From Omphiscola glabra (taxonomy: Eukaryota; Mollusca; Gastropoda; Lymnaeidae), in NCBI GenBank assembly GCA_964017045.1, contig OZ024804.1, positions 20,260,537 to 20,324,536 on the forward strand: DNA of 64,000 bases, written 5' to 3'. The position numbers and the translations under genes were made by a program. A model generated the notes under the pieces. That model was not told where the DNA came from and did not search any database. It worked only from the letters and a program-made list of their open reading frames with translations. Shown here piece after piece: positions 51,066-63,654 of the stretch (position 1 is the first letter of the stretch; each line of letters starts with the position of its first letter).

Positions 51066-52280
51066 TTATTATATTAATTAAAACCTAAATTTTATATAAA
51101 CCATTAAAATATCATAATCATTGGTGCTGGTCCAAAAGTCAATAATATAAATGATTCCCTAAATAACACCTTAATCGCTTGTGTAGGTATGTTTGAAATA
51201 TTATGGGATATAGAAGTAAGTATAGATTTGATCTAAAAACATATATCTATTTTATGGGGATCATACAGAATAAATAAACCTAGAAATTTCTATTTTGTGT
51301 TACTTATAGTTGTATTTAATCCTTTACCAGACACATAGCTCTACAGTTCTTTATGCAAGATGTTTATTTACAGATTCATGTCACCTAATGTTTACACCCT
51401 AACCTGTCAACAAACAATAAGAAATTCGTTTCAATTTTTGTTTTTTACAATGCCTAATTATAATGTTCTACCATTTTATGGAAATACGACGGTTTTTGTT
51501 TAAGGTAACTCGATAGGACGAATCACATGCGATGAATGTAATAAGTACATTCTAGCTTGCTCTGTTGTATTGGGAACAGACAACTGATTGTGTGTACGCT
51601 AGAACTGATGGGGTTGTTAAGATTGAGTGGTTTAGAAATGAGGGAGATAGGGTGGGGGAATACAGTTTATCAAGATTTACAGTTCTATATTTTACTGCTT
51701 GAAAACAACACTGTAATAAAATTTCACCTAGTTAAGTGTCACCTGGTATAGTTCATTGGAGTTGGGCTAAGCACTTAAAAGTGGTTTGACGAATTTTCTG
51801 GCCACCACATGACATCACACTTCTAAATCACTTAAGTGAAAGTAACAACAGGGCCATAAAGAGCAACTCTTTGTTGATGTTTTTTTTTTTTTTATTAATC
51901 CAATTCAAAAGATTCTAGAAATTGCCACGCCTTTCAAGTTCATGATTTTATTAATAGGTCAATAACTTGTTAAGTTTTGTTTTTTAAATTTCTGTTGAGA
52001 TGGGGGTCGGGAACAGAGGCCCTGGGGGCGGTATTTTAAAACATCTACAGTAAAAATGTTCAAACGGTAAAATCGACTTTGTTAATTTTCTACTGAGGTT
52101 CCAGGCATTTCACTCTATCGCCAGCAAATTCAGAATACTTCCCATTTTGAAATTATCACAGTCAAACCAAAATTATAAAACTTATTAGGAGTCCCCTCAC
52201 ACGTTAACAATCACACTTAAAAATAATCTCAGTTGAAAAAAAACATTCCACATATTAGTTATCTCTCTCATAACCCAAAT
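51066..52280. other. A+T-rich intergenic
   Basis: No feature is recognised apart from a T13-like run at 51882. Confidence 0.35.
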
Positions 52281-52572
52281 GAAAACCACAAACTTATGAA
52301 TCATCCCACATAGGAACCACAAACTTATGAATCATCCCACATAGGAACCACCAACTTATGAATCATCCCACATAGGAATCACAAACGTATGAATCATCCC
52401 ACATAGGAACCACAAACTTATGAATCATCCCACATAGGAATCAAAACGTATGAATCATCCCACATAGGAACCACAAACGTATGAATCATCCCACATAGGA
52501 ACCACAAACTTATGAATCATCCCACATAGGAACCACAAACTTATGAATCATCCCACATAGGAACCACAAACT
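52281..52572. repeat. 31-bp tandem array, about 9 copies
   Basis: The unit is GGAACCACAAACTTATGAAT plus CATCCCACATA, with CTTATG/CGTATG alternation and one single-base deletion. Confidence 0.95.
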
Positions 52573-53870
52573 AATACGCTAAACCAAAAGAATAAACTCA
52601 CACTCTCACACTAACAAACAGCGATACAGTCGTAACATTAACTCAAGATACTTGATCAGACAGAAGGACGAAGACACGTTTTTAAAACAAAATACAAACC
52701 CAGGTAAATGTACGGACTGTTTGGTACGGAAGTAGCCAAGCCCAGAGGTACAGCAAGATGATCAAGTACCTGGACATAGTGTTTCGGTAGCCTACAGTCA
52801 TGACAATAGTTAACGACCGTGACGAATCTGACCCAATACAACGTCCAGCAGTTTTCACAGTTGTATTAACAGAAACAAAATAGTTCTGAATTTAGTGCGT
52901 TACGAAACAAGTGCATGGTTCAAGACTGATGGAAAAAGTGCATTGTACACGACTAATCGAACAAGTTTATGGTACACGACTGATAGAGAGAAAGTGCTCG
53001 GTACAATGCATTTTTAACATGTCAATAGTACACTAAAGTATCATATCTATAAAAGATACCATGAATTATGGAAAAGGCGTATGTTACAATGAAGTAGTAA
53101 ACATTGACATAACACACAAGAACATGAAATTTACATATTTATATTAAAAGAAATATCAAGAAACATGTCTGGTTAGAGCTCAGATAAATAAAATGAACTG
53201 TTTCACATTATCTAAAAGATGTCTACTTTATTTTCAATCTATACTCTTTTGTATAAAACTGTAGTGACAAGGATTTTTTTTAATTTTTTTTTCTGTAAAC
53301 TTCTCTACATGGGGGGATTTTATGTCTGCCTAAAACCTACTGCGCGATCTGTGTGGTTTAAAGATATTTTTGTCCTGTTAAAGTTTGTGACACAAAGTTC
53401 AAATATAAAATGACTGTAAATTACAGTGTAATATTGTATAGCTTAATATCCATACAACCACTAACACCACATTCCCATGCTAATTAATTAGGAAGTAACG
53501 TTTAGGAAAGGGGGGATCTGAGGTGGCAGTTCGCCTGAGGTGGCACTTTTCGCCTAATCCTTATAACAGCGGCGTTCACGGTCAAAAGTTAATTTTCTCC
53601 GTGGGGGGTTGGGGGGGGGGCTAAAAGCTTGGTCCACCTAGGGTGGAACTAACAACGTCTACAATAAGTGTATATAGGTCACAATCATTTAATTATTCAT
53701 TGACTTTAACATGCTATTCAGTGTCAGAAACATTTTGACAAGACAGAAATACGGTGGGCACATTAGATAGCTATAGAGACGACAGGAGATTAGACATGGG
53801 TAAACATATGTTACGGATGACTCAGTGTTATCAATTGTGTTCTGATATTTAGTGCGAGTGTAGAGTAGAC
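52573..53870. other. intergenic
   Basis: A degenerate repeat of GTACACGACTGAT-type segments lies at 52910-53000. A GC-richer patch at 53510-53650 has AGGTGGCA repeats and a G9 run. No gene is seen. Confidence 0.35.
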
Positions 53871-54094
53871 CAGCCTTCTCAAAATTGGTTGGCCGTGAAC
53901 CGGCACCGGTCAGCGAGCCGTACCGTTGTTGGCCGGCAAAACATTAATATTTGTTGTGAGATTAAAAATATATATATATAATTAATTATCTCTCAACGGT
54001 CCTTGGTGTAATTTTGAAAATTGTCCACTGGTCCCTGGGGGAAGTTTGAAACTTGTCCACCGGCCCGCCAAACTTAACAGTTTTAGAAAAGCTG
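53871..54094. mobile_element. hAT-like MITE, 224 bp (candidate)
   Basis: The ends are CAGCCTTCTCAAAATTGG and, read inwards from the right, CAGCTTTTCTAAAACTG. The flanks GAGTAGAC and ACTTAGAC share their last five bases, a weak target duplication. The interior holds GTCCACCGGCC-type repeats. Confidence 0.6.
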
Positions 54095-54550
54095 ACTTAG
54101 ACAACGCCCATTCGGTTATAGTGTTACAGGACGTGAATAATAGAGAAAAATGAACATGGCTTTATGTGTATTGTACACATAAAAAAATACCTTGCACATC
54201 AGATACAATTACAAACTTTCAACATCATTGTACATTCCGTATATTGAAATTCATAGATCAATCCACATTTTGAACATCATAGAACTATCAAAAGCCTTGA
54301 ACATTATAGGATTTTCAAATACCTCGGACAGTCCAAACATGTCTGACCAAATGACAACCTAATGATGCATTCAGTGGAGTGCAATCTTAACTCTTGTATT
54401 TGACGAATAAGCACGTTAAATTAAAGTTTAAAAAAAACAACTATATTATACTAACTGGCGTTGTTACAAGTTAAAATGAGTTATGATAAAATGCAGAAAT
54501 AGTCAAATAAATAGCGTATGTAAAGTGCTCTCTTAAAACAGATCAATTTG

Positions 54551-54587
<37 letters not shown>

Positions 54588-54750
54588 ACTGTGCTCCTAA
54601 TTTAAAACTTGTATTCAATTCTTTCTGAAATAACATCACCCTCATTTCAACAGCTACACAGAGTGTATATACCATAAACATTTTAGAAAACAAAAGAAAT
54701 ACTTCACCAACGCATAAAATTGGATTTCTCAAACTAGAAATACATTTTAA
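54095..54750. other. A+T-rich intergenic
   Basis: A (TA)n run lies at 54555-54584. Nothing else is seen. Confidence 0.35.
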
Positions 54751-55064
54751 ATGAATGTTATGTCAATGAATGTTATGTCAATGAATGTTATGTCAATGAA
54801 TGTTATGTCAATGAATGTTATGTCAATGAATGTTACGTCAATGAATGTTACGTCAATGAATGTTATGTCAATGAATGTTATGTCAATGAATGTTATGTCA
54901 ATGAATGTTATGTCAATGAATGTTATGTCAATGAATGTTATGTCAATGAATGTTACGTCAATGAATGTTATGTCAATGAATGTTATGTCAATGAATGTTA
55001 TGTCAATGAATGTTATGTCAATGAATGTTATGTCAATGAATGTTATGTCAATGAATGTTATATG
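54751..55064. repeat. 15-bp tandem array, about 21 copies
   Basis: ATGAATGTTATGTCA is repeated almost without change; three or so units have ACGTCA. Because 15 is a multiple of three, it stays open as an MNVMS repeat frame, but nothing suggests that it is translated. Confidence 0.97.
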
Positions 55065-55244
55065 ATGTTTAACTGAAAACTTTTTGAAGAAATCAAGACC
55101 GTACTGAACTTCTCTCAGAATGCACCCATGATTTTGTTATTAATACATAGTATAATTTGTTTCAATGCGACTTGTTTATGTAAACAGTCGAACACCTTGG
55201 CACTGAGCTCGTGTGATCGTTCAGACTAAAGGATTTCTTTAAGA

Positions 55245-55461
55245 CAGTGTTTCCCAACCTTCCTGATGCCGCGACCCTTTAATACACTTCTTAATGTTGT
55301 GGTGACCCCCACCACCCCCCATCCACAAAATTATTTTCATTCATAGTTAGTTCATAACTGTAGAATATAATAATATGTGTATTATGATGGTATTATCTGA
55401 CCCCCGTCAAAGGGTCATTTGACCCTCAAATGGGTCGCAACCCACAAAATGAGAACCTCTG
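55245..55461. mobile_element. hAT-like MITE, 217 bp
   Basis: It begins CAGTGTTTCCCAACCTTCC and ends, read inwards, CAGAGGTTCTCATTTTG. GCGACCC near the left end is matched by GGGTCGC near the right end. The flanks CTTTAAGA (55237-55244) and ATTTAAGA (55462-55469) match at seven of eight bases. It resembles the element at 21304 in layout. Confidence 0.8.
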
Positions 55462-56160
55462 ATTTAAGACTATTTAGAAAAGGGAAACAGGGAAAGAAAT
55501 AATTCACAATCAAGTATTGAGACATATGTAATTTTGGCGTTATTATTTGTATCATGTTTATTAACGCATATTTTACACAGTTTAGCGTGATAATTACATT
55601 TGTAAAGGTTATTAAGAACATCAGATTGTAAGAATCAATAATAATAATAGGTAGCTAGCAAGAGGCTACTTACAATTGGTAGCTATCGTCTGATGACCTA
55701 CCATTGGTTACCAACAACTGTTGACTAACTAAGAGTGATTACAAAAAGGTTGTTTACCACATGTGACTAGCAAATGGTGACTAACCACTGGGCACTAACT
55801 ACTTGTAACTAACCACCGGTGACTAACAAAGTGGTGACACAACCCAAATTCGATTTAAGTTAACAGCTGAAAGATAAGTAAATAATATTTTAATTTTTTT
55901 TTCTATACATGCATACTTGCGTAAGGGCCAATGCGTATCACAAGTCAGACCAATTCGTATCACAAGTCTGATCGAAACTACTTACAGCTCGAAACAAATG
56001 CAGCAGCACCGCGAGACACTGTGTTTACCTGTTTAAAACACACACACACACACCGCGTTGATCCAGGTAAAGTTATTCAGACAACCGGTTAAGTCGTGTT
56101 CAACAGGAGAGGGAATAATGTGGTGGTAACGGAGTTAACGAATCAGGTGATATTGGGTCA
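55462..56160. other. intergenic with loose GGTGACTAAC repeats
   Basis: Short degenerate repeats of TGACTAACCAC type occupy 55690-55840, and a CA run lies at 56038-56052. No gene is seen. Confidence 0.35.
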
Positions 56161-56625
56161 CGCGAATACTTTCACCCCATACATTCACCTTAGACATCCA
56201 CCCAACAGTTCCGCCCCACACAGCCAACCCACAATTTCAACCCATGCTTCCAACCACACATCTCCACTCCACACTTCCACCCCACACTTCCACCCCACAC
56301 TTCCAGCCCTCACTGTCACCCAATACTTCCCCCCTCACACTTCCATCCCACACTTTCGCCCCACACTTCCACCCCACACTCCTCACTTCGACCCCACACA
56401 TCCTCCACACATCCACCCCACACACCAACCCCACACTTCCACCCCCAACTTCCACACCACACTTCCACCCCACAATTCCACACCACAATTCCACACCACA
56501 CATCCACCCCGCACTTCCAACCCACACTTTCACCCCACACATCCACCCCACACTTCCACCCAACACTACCACCCCACACTCCCACCCCACAATTTCATCC
56601 CATACTTCCACCTCATACACCCATG
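56161..56625. repeat. C-rich array, about CCACACTTCCACC
   Basis: Irregular 13-15-bp units of CCCCACACTTCCA recur about 30 times. The plus strand lacks G almost entirely, so open frames (His/Pro/Thr-rich, and Gly/Trp/Val-rich on the other strand) are artefacts. Confidence 0.92.
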
Positions 56626-57230
56626 ACAAAGACATTTTAGAACAACAATAGCGTCTCTGTTATTGTGCAATGCTTCAAACTCCATGGAAGAACACTTTTC
56701 AAAATGGCTGTGCTGGTTACGTAGAAATATGACACGCATCTTAGTAATGTAATGCCAGCTTCACGTGTGTTGTACTTTGAAGTGTGTGGCTTTAAGTTTA
56801 AAGAAATTGGTTAATTAAATAAATTTGTATTGAAAATGAACAAATATACCCCTCAAATTCTTTAAAATATTGAAAACATTGAACATTTGTGTGCGTGTGT
56901 GTGCTTGTGTGGTGGGGGGGGGGGCGGATATGTGTGTTTATGCGTGTGTGTGCAAGAACACCAATATTTACCCCAAAAGTGTATGTATCAAATACAAAAT
57001 TAAGCAAAAAATAAGTTTATTTCTGAAATTAATTTAAATTTTTTTTTGTTTAATCGTCTGCTTATTGTCTTTCCATGCATGTGTCAATTTGATGATTGTT
57101 GTATTTGAATGTCAGATTAATCACTGACTTCATTTCGTTATAGGGCACTGCAATCGTCTGAAGAAGCAGAGGTTTTTGCACTTGTTAATCTTTTTCGCCT
57201 AGAAATTAGAAAAATTTCTCAGATACATAC
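56626..57230. other. intergenic
   Basis: A G-rich/GT-rich tract lies at 56885-56955. No gene is seen. Confidence 0.35.
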
Positions 57231-57389
57231 GTTTTTCCCCCCACAAATTCGCAATGCTACACAGCCGCGTGCCCGATCTACAAGTTCTGCTTTATTTCCA
57301 GATACCGGCTGATGCAGTTCCCGTAAAAATTTCTTAATTTCTTCAACTCGCCAGGTTTCAAATGCTGTTTTCGCCATGTGAGCAGCCAT
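57231..57389 (-). pseudogene. isolated copy of the SAP exon
   Basis: It is 53 codons from ATG 57389, MAAHMAKTAFETW and onwards to CGGKN, and it ends at a textbook donor, AAAAAC|GTATGTAT. It is about 95% identical to the start of the SAP-SWIM gene at 12408, and the upstream 60-70 bp also match. Compared with that gene it lacks one codon (ELVDRARG here, ELVVDRARG there); the shorter form is the usual SAP spacing. In the 12-kb copy the reading frame continues through this point without an intron. A 22-bp direct duplication in the leader (57390-57411) adds an out-of-frame ATG upstream. No further SWIM exons follow downstream to about 55 kb, so it is probably a fragment. Confidence 0.65.
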
Positions 57390-58904
57390 CTTTGTTGATG
57401 TGAGCAGCCATCTTTGTACGTTCTTTGTACTCCCCCGGTATGAACGATAACTCTGGGGGACAAGGGAAGTTGCAGTCTCCTATAGGATGGAGATACATTA
57501 TTCTCTACAATGTATTTACACGACAGCTTGCTGTCCAATCTAAATATCACGTACAAGGATGAGTTCCCAAACTATCGAGCCATTTAAGACTAATGATACA
57601 TAATTAATGAGAGGTTTTTTAGTCCACTAAATGCACAAGAACTGGGCTCCGTGCTTTGGTAGTCAGCCTAGTTATTTAAAGAAAGCGTGTAAAAAGTTAT
57701 TACAAAGAAGACCTCTGCGTTATCGATGTCCCTCATGCCGTTGCCCCGTCTTTAACTGGTCTACTTTCAACAGAACAAATTTAAATTTAAGTAAATAGTA
57801 ATACATCCTAGGCACTCCTCAGAACGGTGTTCCCGAATGTCAAATAGAATATTTTATGCTACAAAGTGCACGGTTACCAGCGTAATAGCCACTGATAAGT
57901 GGTGACGTAATTATTGTCAACTTCTAATTTTGTTTCCAGACCAAGTTGTGCTTGTGATAATCCATAAATAAACAATACAGTGGCCGGCAGACCGCAAGCG
58001 CCGGTTCTAATTCCAGGAAACATTTAGCGAACTTAGGGCACAACGCCGAAGGCACTGTACCAGCCGTGTGACAGCATGCTTTGACTTTGGTTAGTGAGGC
58101 TTGCAGAACACTGTCTAATAGGAGACATCAATTCAAAATGAGATAACTTTTGATATTTCTCTTCCATTGTTCTTTCTCTTCTCTCTTTTTTTTTCAAAAA
58201 CAACAACAAGAAAATGACGATGAAGGGGCTGATGAAGATCGCGATGTTCGAGAAAATACCCACATTTAAATAGACCATTAGACGCAAACAACTTTTCGTT
58301 ATCAAATATCGGCAGATATATTGTCTGGTAGCCGTGCACTTTGTAACGAAAAGTATTTTATTTGACATTTGGGAACGCTGTTCCGAGGCGTGTCATATCA
58401 TATGTTATCAATTGGATATTTATGTCTCCACCCAAACATGGTGGATATTTCCTATTGGCCTAAACCAGGGCTCAAGATCTGAGATGAATGTAAATCAAAC
58501 GATTTTGCGAAACATAAAACTTTAAAACTAGCATAAAAAAAAAAGAAAAAAAAAAGAAAAATGACCTCGAATCTTGTACTCTTATTTCTGCATGTTACCC
58601 TGTATTTCGTTTTGTATTAAACTAACACTTTGAGAACCGTTGTAGAAGGATATGGAATGCACAGACTTCTTCAGTCTGCTTGTCATTTACCGGCCAATGC
58701 TTGCCGACATGAGTCACATCTCCAATACTTAGAATCTAAATTTAGCATTTGACGTCCGTTACATGCAAGCAGCATGCCCGATCTTCGAACGAACAAGACG
58801 AATTGAGTTCATGCCATCTGAGTGAATGACAAGCAGTATTTCAAATATATGTAAAAAATTAGGTTTCTAAATTGTAAGGCTGTGGGTATTATGTATACAG
58901 TTAA
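57390..58904. other. intergenic
   Basis: The SAP unit leader extends to about 57475. The rest has no supported gene. Confidence 0.35.
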
Positions 58905-58941
58905 ATATATATATCTATATATTCTATCTATCTATCTATAG

Positions 58942-58991
<50 letters not shown>
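58905..58991. repeat. (TA)n / TCTA microsatellite
   Basis: ATATCTATAT, a short TCTATCTATC and then about 44 bp of pure TA. Confidence 0.9.
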
Positions 58992-58993
<2 letters not shown>

Positions 58994-59317
58994 CATAACT
59001 ATTTATACTGTTATATTTGATTATATATTTAAGATATAATTGAATGATGGGTGATACGCGTTCTAATCATCAAATGTTGATGTACAATGTCTTAGTTGTT
59101 GGTGAATCATGTGATTAAGAGTGGTTTTTGTTGTCAAATGTTTTGTTGTTTTTTATATTACAATCTACTGCATGTTCTGTTGAAGTCATTTATTTTATTT
59201 GAATTGTGCGTCTCAAATGCTATAATCCATTTATCGCTTGTTTGGAATTGTTCTTCTTAGCATGCAAATAAATCCGGACATTTAATTTGTATAGATACAA
59301 TCTGCCTGGTATAGCAA

Positions 59318-59530
59318 CAGAGGCGTAGTTAGAGTGTTTGGCGCCGGGGACGAGATTCACTCCCGGGGACAAGATTCATTTTAAAGCGCACCTTTTGTCT
59401 TTTTTCAACCCTCAAACCCATTATTTTCATCAATAAAATAATAGCAAAGCACATTTTGGCGCCCTTAACTAGCGGGCGCCCGGGTACATCTGTAACCCCT
59501 TGCCCCCCCCCCCCTACGCTACGCCTCCGC
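59318..59530. mobile_element. hAT-like MITE (CAGWGGCGTA family), 4th copy
   Basis: It starts CAGAGGCGTAGTTAG and ends CTACGCTACGCCTCCG. GGCGCC and GGGCGCCCGGG segments resemble the interior of the 35584, 62453 and 63368 copies. A clean target duplication is not seen, so the right boundary is uncertain. Confidence 0.6.
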
Positions 59531-59983
59531 AAAGCAGATCCTATTTGATAAAGCCATAATGCTATGTTATGTCTATTTACTTAACACTACCCGTAGCTAA
59601 TTGGATGGACCATATGTGTATGAGAGTACCCTATATTAAACCGATGTTAATGTCATTTTTAGTTTAAATAAACTAAAAAAATACATAAATACTAATTTAA
59701 ATAAATCACAAGGCGGCCTTTTTAGGTTAAATTAATTTTTATAATTTTTTTTTTCACTCCACTAAAAATCTTTATGAAAAAGAAGAGTAATCATGTTGTC
59801 AAATGACCACTAATTTTAGTCAAGTAATATTCACGTTTCTAAATCGGGCATTGGCAACATACAGCATGCAGGCCACATATAGACGCTGAAACGTTATTTC
59901 TGGCTTACAGGAACGATCCAGAAACTGGATACATTTTAACTCATTGGACTATTTACTAGTAACTGTTTAAATAAGGATATATA

Positions 59984-60501
59984 CAGTGGAACCCCGCTAT
60001 AACGCGCCCCGCCATAACACGAATTCGGATATAACGCGGTCGTAGCATGGCTCCCGACATTTTGTATGTTCATCCACATGGAGAAACAAAATTAAAATCT
60101 GTACGATTTTCAATGAAATTAAATCCATTATGGATGCACTTCATACCATGACGGCACGGTAGCATACAGTGTTGATACACTTTTCATGACATAGTGATAG
60201 TCTGGTATTATCGGTCAATCTGTATTATCGTTCAAACAAATAAAAATTGGTAAATGTTTTTAATGCACAGTAATAACCTATAAATATATTAGCCATCGAT
60301 TATTTTGAATATATCTTAATTAATACATTCCAGTTAATATTCATCTGATGATAAGCCGACTTTTGATCATTGCTCATGTATACACGTATATGTTCTCGGA
60401 AAAAAGTTAAACATGGTAAAACCTCACATTAACGCGACACTGCTTTTAACGCGATCCGATTTTATGGACCCCGATCATCGCGTTATAGCGGGGTTCCACT
60501 G
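59984..60501. mobile_element. pogo/Tigger-like MITE, 518 bp
   Basis: The inverted ends are near-perfect for about 25 bp: the left end begins CAGTGGAACCCCGCTATAAC, and the right end reads the same inwards. A TA dinucleotide flanks each side. A second inner TAACGCG/CGCGTTA pairing continues into each arm. There is no transposase. The ends resemble Tigger/pogo termini. Confidence 0.85.
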
Positions 60502-62452
60502 TATCTATTAATTGGCATATCCCTATAATAATTTAAACATTAAAAAAAAATAGTTCGAACTCTTTACCTAGAATTATCTGTTTTGTAATCATCACAGTAC
60601 GGCAATGCTGTCAAAAGGCAAGGGTACACTGTGCTCTTACCTAGGGCCTAACGCCTCTGGGGGGCCTCACGCATCTAGGTCACCCCATGCTTTTAGGGGC
60701 ATTATTCTGACCATATTGTTGATCAATATTGAATGATTTTTGGCAATTTAATTTGCTTTTAAAATGCCCCGATAAGACCGTTTCTCCAGTTTTTGTTAAA
60801 ACACATTTTTTCTATTTTCACTTCAATTTTTCTTGCTAATTTTAGAAACAAAATTCTTTGTTAAATTTTCAACGCCCCGATCGTCTGGCCCCACTCCACC
60901 TTCCCCACACCCCATGTGGGTAAAATTACCTGAAGGAAACTGGTCACAACGCATTGGCCAACCTGAGCCATAATGCTTTTCATAATATAACTCGAACATT
61001 AGATTAGCGAACGAACTGTGTCGATGAAAAACGGCGCAAAGGGCGGACTACAGAGACGATTTTGCGCCCCTGGCTATGTGAAGTACTTGGGATACTATCG
61101 TTTAATATTCACAATTAAGATCCTATCTAAAGACGATTTTAGCGCCTCGTGATTTCGACGCCATGGGATGATTGGCCATCTTGCACCCCCATTGCATGAC
61201 CCTGGGAATATAAAGGGAAAGAGGGTCATCAGTGCATACTTTGCCCAGGGTCCCCACTGCTGTAAAGACGGCCCTACAGTATGGTTGTTTAAAATGTGCT
61301 ACTTTACTTATTCAAAACTCTGGTTTCATTGATGGTAATTATACGGTCCGTCAACTTCCTTTTTTCCCCCATGCAGGCCCTTGAACAAATAGTTCTCCAA
61401 CCCCTCGCTCTACAGCAGGTGTAGTAATAGGACACCAGCCAGTCCTATAAAAAATGACATTGATGTAATATATGGTATCCAGGCTTCTATTCAAAAACTG
61501 TCAGAGAAGTCACGATTTTCTTCTTTTTAAGCATACGTAAGTTGCGCATACTTTTGAATAAATGAAAGAATGACAATGTGTTTGCTGTAATAAAAAAAAA
61601 GCCTTTACTTTATTTAAAATACTTCCACTGATCTATGCTTACAAGATCTCTATGCTTACAAGATCTCTGCTGTTTAAAATGTGTAATGGGGATACAAAAT
61701 CAAGATGGCGGGCCACAGTTCATGAAAAGAAAGATGCAGGAATGCTGATAGCTTTGTAATGAGTATCGCTCGTTCCTAACGATTATTAGGGGATGTTAAA
61801 GCTCTGTCTGTCAGAGCCTGTTATTTATGCGAATGTCATTGGTTGTAGCTTGATGAAAGGTCAGCGTTGATTCTGCTCAACGTATTAAGTATTTAAGAAA
61901 AAAATTTTTTTTTTAAATTCTCTTTTGAAGATGAGTTCAAACGCACTCAAAATTAATTAAGAAAATAAAAAAAAAAAAATGTTTAAAAGGGTAGTAAGGT
62001 CACTCTAAATGTAAGGCACTCTAAATGTGAGGCGCTCTAAATGTAGAAGAAATATTAAATATGATTTTTTGTCTAATTTTTAAAAAATATTTTCTGCACA
62101 AACTGTCTTTGAATAAGGAATTTTCAGAAAATAAAAACCCCCCACTGTTTTCTACTTTTTTTTTTGGCGCGTTAAAAGTCGTCTTCTTATGAAATTATTT
62201 TTTAATATTCTTTTGTTCCTTTCTTGAGCATACACATTTTAAACTTTAATTTATCCACAAAATAGTTGCATTGTTTTTTATTCTCATTTTTTAATTTTTT
62301 TTGTTGACCTTTTTAACACGAGGGCTTACAAAATCCTTGTCGTAATGAGTTAGCTCTTGACCAGGCCATAAAACAAAAAGTAGAAGTTAACGACTACTCT
62401 ACGTTCATTAATCAGATTCTGATTGTAAAAATGCCCTGCCTCCTTGGAGGCC
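60502..62452. other. intergenic with GC-rich patches
   Basis: The patch 60600-60720 (CCTAGGGCCTAACGCCTC) and the patch 61020-61280 ending GTAAAGACGGCCCTACAG look like parts of one or two more inverted-repeat elements. CTGTAGGGCCGTCTTTAC, read inwards, resembles a hAT end, but I could not pair the ends. No gene is seen. Confidence 0.35.
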
Positions 62453-62660
62453 CAGGGGCGTAGTGAGGGGTGGGCATGGGGGGCATCATGCCCCGGGCAC
62501 TACTCACAAAGGGGCGCCAAATGGTATATTTTACTATAATATTGTATGGCCTTCGAATAGGGGGGCGCTAAAAAGGTATTGGGGGGGGCGCTAAAAAGGT
62601 ATTGGGGGGTGCTAAAAAGGTATTGTGCCCCGGGCGCGAGTTAAGCTCGCTACGCCACTG
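62453..62660 (+). mobile_element. hAT-like MITE (CAGWGGCGTA family), 208 bp
   Basis: The left end is CAGGGGCGTAGTGAGG and the right end, read inwards, is CAGTGGCGTAGCGAG. The flanks TGGAGGCC and AGGAGGCC match at seven of eight bases. It contains about three internal GCGCTAAAAAGGTATTGG units. Confidence 0.88.
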
Positions 62661-63177
62661 AGGAGGCCCTGCCTCAAACACCTTACATCAACACATCCCT
62701 AGAGCCAAAAGTTAGGACCGATAGGATGTCTATTGTACGCGACGAAGTATAGTGTTTTTTGGTGTTTTTTTAATCATCTATTCTTATTTCCCAATTGCTC
62801 ACCACGACGAACCCCCTTCCTTCGACCCAGCATACTGAGTTGTAACGCTGTGTGATCAAAAACAGATGCAACATGACAGGTCAGCAGAAGTGAGGCTAAA
62901 TCGACCGAACGAGACGGTTACCTGTGACAAACAAAATTATGTTACAAACTGATAAAGCCCATGGATTAGTGAGTACAAAGAAATTCATTAATGAAAAACA
63001 TCAAACGAATGAAAGACAACAGGTGATAAATATTACATTTTAATTTAATTAACTGCACATTTTTAAATTTTAAAAATGCATTTGAAAGTATAAAATAATT
63101 ATCCTCCGTTATGTTAACTTTAATTATAAATCAGCTTAAATAGATAACACTACATAAGTAATAATTAATTTACTGTT

Positions 63178-63199
63178 AGAGGTAGAACATAGTTGTCTG

Positions 63200-63272
<73 letters not shown>

Positions 63273-63296
63273 ACAGACAATTATGTTCTACCTCTA
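63178..63296. repeat. 119-bp palindrome with a (TA)n core
   Basis: The left arm TAGAGGTAGAACATAGTTGT continues CTGTTATATA. The right arm, read inwards, is TAGAGGTAGAACATAATTGT followed by CTGTTATATA. The arms differ at one position in about 30, and the centre is about 58 bp of TA with one C. Confidence 0.92.
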
Positions 63297-63367
63297 TATA
63301 TGTATAGTGATTATACACTTCCACGTGATTAAACATATAAACATAATGATTACCCACACCCACATAT

Positions 63368-63549
63368 CAGTGGCGTAGCGAGCTTAACTCGCGCCCGGGG
63401 CACAATACCTTTTTAGCGCCCCCCAATACCTTTTTAGCGCCCCCTACTCGAAAACAATACAATATTATAGTAAAATATACCATTTGGCGCCCCTTTGTGA
63501 GTAGCGCCCGGGGCATGATGCCCCCCTTGCCCCCCTCACTACGCCACTG
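63368..63549 (-). mobile_element. hAT-like MITE (CAGWGGCGTA family), 182 bp
   Basis: It is the same element as 62453-62660 in the opposite orientation. The ends are CAGTGGCGTAGCGAG and, read inwards, CAGTGGCGTAGTGAG. The flanks CCACATAT and CCACATAG match at seven of eight bases. It has two GCGCTAAAAAGG units, against three in the other copy. Confidence 0.88.
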
Positions 63550-63654
63550 CCACATAGTGATTACACATATCAAAATATTTACATACACACAATGATGACA
63601 CACATACACATAATACTTACACACATACACATAGTGATTACATACAACCACATA

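Noticed and set aside
54751..55065. MNVMS repeat protein
   Set aside because: The 15-bp tandem array stays in frame by arithmetic; there is no leader, flanking coding sequence or other sign of selection.
56096..56651. His/Pro/Thr-rich and Gly/Trp/Val-rich proteins
   Set aside because: The C-rich tandem repeat almost lacks G on one strand and so has no stops.
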